Assembly (NCBI GenBank): GCA_902597695.1
Contig: CACJYH010000021.1
Location: forward strand, 1-9,329
Length of the DNA stretch: 9,329 bases
Direction: 5' to 3'
From: an uncultured Pelagibacteraceae bacterium
GTDB lineage: Bacteria; Pseudomonadota; Alphaproteobacteria; Pelagibacterales; Pelagibacteraceae
This document shows, piece after piece, positions 8,522 to 9,329 of the stretch. How positions within the stretch are numbered: the stretch's first letter is position 1; each line of letters opens with the position of its first letter. A model generated the notes under the pieces. The model ran no database searches, had not been told where the DNA came from, and saw nothing but the letters and a program-made list of their open reading frames with translations. The position numbers were made by a program, and so were the translations under genes.

Positions 8522-8833
8522 TCAATTAATCACATAATTTATGATCGAAATTGCAGATATCACCGCGGTTTCTGATCTTAAAATATTATCATTAATTTTT
8601 AGTGCCTGTACTCCTTTAAAAGATAGAATCTCTTGCCTTTCGTTTTCTGAGAAATCTCCCTCAGGACCTATAATGATGCAAATTGGTTTATTTGAAAACT
8701 TTGTTTTTTCAACTTTTTTATTATTAGAATTTAAATCAGTAAAAATTAAGTCTATTGAATTTGATTTTAAAAATTTTTTCAAATTTTGAGCTTTCTCAAT
8801 TTCAGGCACATTTAGTCGATTAGATTGTTCACT
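8522..8833 (-). pseudogene. rsmE: C-terminal remnant of RsmE (16S rRNA m3U1498 methyltransferase)
   Basis: Intact RsmE methylates U1498 of 16S rRNA and is about 240 residues: an N-terminal PUA-like domain and a C-terminal SPOUT knot domain. Here only 103 codons remain. They start abruptly at SEQSNRLNVPEI, which matches the EQ(S/C)xRxxVP segment found after about 137 residues in E. coli RsmE. An in-frame TAA at 8836-8834 ends homology just upstream. The SPOUT half looks undamaged: IIGPEGDFS binds SAM, and LRSETAVIS forms the knot. An internal GTG (8809-8807) could start a 95-residue protein, but it would lack the RNA-binding domain and part of the methyltransferase domain. I treat it as a broken gene or as the product of a mis-joined contig. 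Confidence 0.8.
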
Positions 8834-8834
8834 T

Positions 8835-8852
8835 TAATTAACGAATTAATTA
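8835..8852. repeat. Perfect 7-bp AT inverted repeat with TTCG/CGAA loop
   Basis: TAATTAA (8835-8841) and TTAATTA (8846-8852) are exact reverse complements around a CGAA loop on the + strand, read as TTCG on the - strand. In a leftward transcript it would form an RNA hairpin 12 bases after the doxX stop, capped by the stable UUCG loop. That fits the 3' end of doxX, perhaps as a weak terminator, although no T-run follows. The point where RsmE homology begins lies within a few bases of the foot of this stem. Confidence 0.5.
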
Positions 8853-8864
8853 TTAATTTCAAGA

Positions 8865-8999
8865 TCACTTTTTATCTAAACAAAAACCTTTAGCACCATT
8901 AACTACCAAGAATAAAAAACCACCAGCTAAAGCAATGTTTTTAAGAAAAGCAGTGAGCTGTACCTGATCAGCAAAATCATTGTGAAAAATAATAGCTGG
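8865..8999 (-). pseudogene. C-terminal remnant of a DoxX-family membrane protein
   Basis: The last 44 codons of a DoxX-type protein are readable on the - strand, starting at PAIIFHNDFADQVQ and ending at a TGA (8867-8865). Intact DoxX proteins are four-helix membrane proteins of about 130-140 residues, often next to redox or pirin genes. The visible part has the His-Asn-Asp-Phe segment, then QLTAFLKNIALAGGFLFL, which is the last membrane helix with its lead-in. The usual ending GAGxxSLD appears altered, as GAKGFCLD. Upstream of residue 1 the frame runs only a few codons into pirin sequence of the other strand and closes at a TGA (9035-9033). The first two thirds are missing, so it is not functional as seen. 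The assignment rests on remembered family sequence. Confidence 0.7.
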
Positions 9000-9329
9000 T
9001 AAGTTTGAAAAGGCAGAAGGTCCAGTCAAAGGTCACAATGTTGAGCCAGTTTATTTTGATGTCGAACTAAATAAAGATAAGAATTTTAATTATCTTCTCC
9101 CATCTACACACAATAGTTTTATTTATTTAATAGATGGCGAAATAGAAATAGGCGAGCAAAAACATGATGATGTCAAAGATAGTACTTTAATATTACTCAA
9201 ACGAGGCGAAAATTTGCAAGTAAAGGCAAGATCAAAAGCAAAATTTTTAGTTATTTCTGGAAAACCTATAAATGAGGAAATTGCAAGAGGTGGTCCTTTT
9301 GTAATGAATACTAAAGCAGAGATATTACA
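8986..9329 (+). pseudogene. C-terminal half of a pirin-family protein, 5' lost and 3' end outside the window
   Basis: Pirins are iron-binding bicupin proteins of about 230-290 residues; bacterial members have quercetinase-like or regulatory roles. Here the frame opens after a TGA at 8983-8985 and runs to the window end. It begins KIIAGKFEKAEGPVKG, the linker that opens the second cupin domain. Then follow EPVYFDVEL, NSFIYLIDGEIEIGE, a GENLQVKA turn and the signature GGPFVMNTKAEI. The N-terminal cupin, with the metal-binding histidines, is absent, and no ATG or plausible start lies at the beginning of the frame. The 3' end continues beyond the window. The left boundary coincides with the end of DoxX homology on the other strand, so the first 14 or so bases can be read as either gene. 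Confidence 0.75.

Noticed and set aside
8541..8789. Open + strand frame opposite the rsmE remnant
   Set aside because: It mirrors the SPOUT coding sequence; the - strand translation carries the GPEG and ETA motifs, while the + strand reading has no recognisable motif.
8522..9329. A new mobile element or phage integration site explaining the broken genes
   Set aside because: There is no transposase, integrase, tRNA, terminal inverted repeat or target duplication; simple deletion or mis-assembly explains the remnants.

Overview
The window looks like a piece of a small, AT-rich alphaproteobacterial genome, most probably a SAR11 (Pelagibacterales) cell from the ocean surface. The signs are a base composition of roughly 30% GC, Lys/Asn/Ile-rich proteins, almost no intergenic DNA (several genes share start and stop bases), and the alphaproteobacterial order coxB-coxA-ctaB-small protein-ctaG-coxC-surf1-thrC. 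The taxonomic call is inference from gene order and composition, not from a marker gene. A gene is cut at each end of the window, so it may be a whole metagenomic contig.

Left part (2-1077, + strand): the 3' two thirds of thrB (homoserine kinase) overlap rnhA (RNase HI) by one base. A short GC-rich spacer (1078-1107) that can fold into hairpins separates rnhA from a long convergent block on the - strand.

Centre (1108-8461, - strand): one compact gene block, read from right to left. It holds coxB, coxA, ctaB, a 41-residue membrane protein, ctaG, coxC, surf1, thrC and a Prx5-type peroxiredoxin. The first seven encode or assemble an aa3-type cytochrome c oxidase, the terminal enzyme of aerobic respiration. 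CoxB takes electrons from cytochrome c at CuA; CoxA carries heme a, heme a3 and CuB; CoxC is the third core subunit. CtaB begins heme A synthesis, CtaG delivers CuB, and SURF1 helps place heme a. thrC makes threonine from the phosphohomoserine produced by ThrB, so the two final threonine genes lie on either side of the convergent junction. The peroxiredoxin removes peroxides.

Right part (8522-9329): no intact gene is visible. In order there are the C-terminal SPOUT domain of RsmE (-), the last 44 residues of a DoxX protein (-), and the C-terminal half of a pirin (+). RsmE and DoxX have lost their N-terminal parts, the pirin lacks its N-terminal half, and the DoxX and pirin remnants meet head to head. 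This is either a cluster of real deletions, surprising in a streamlined genome, or a chimeric contig end. It is the most unusual part of the window. I found no CRISPR array, insertion sequence, tRNA, rRNA or new defence or mobile system.
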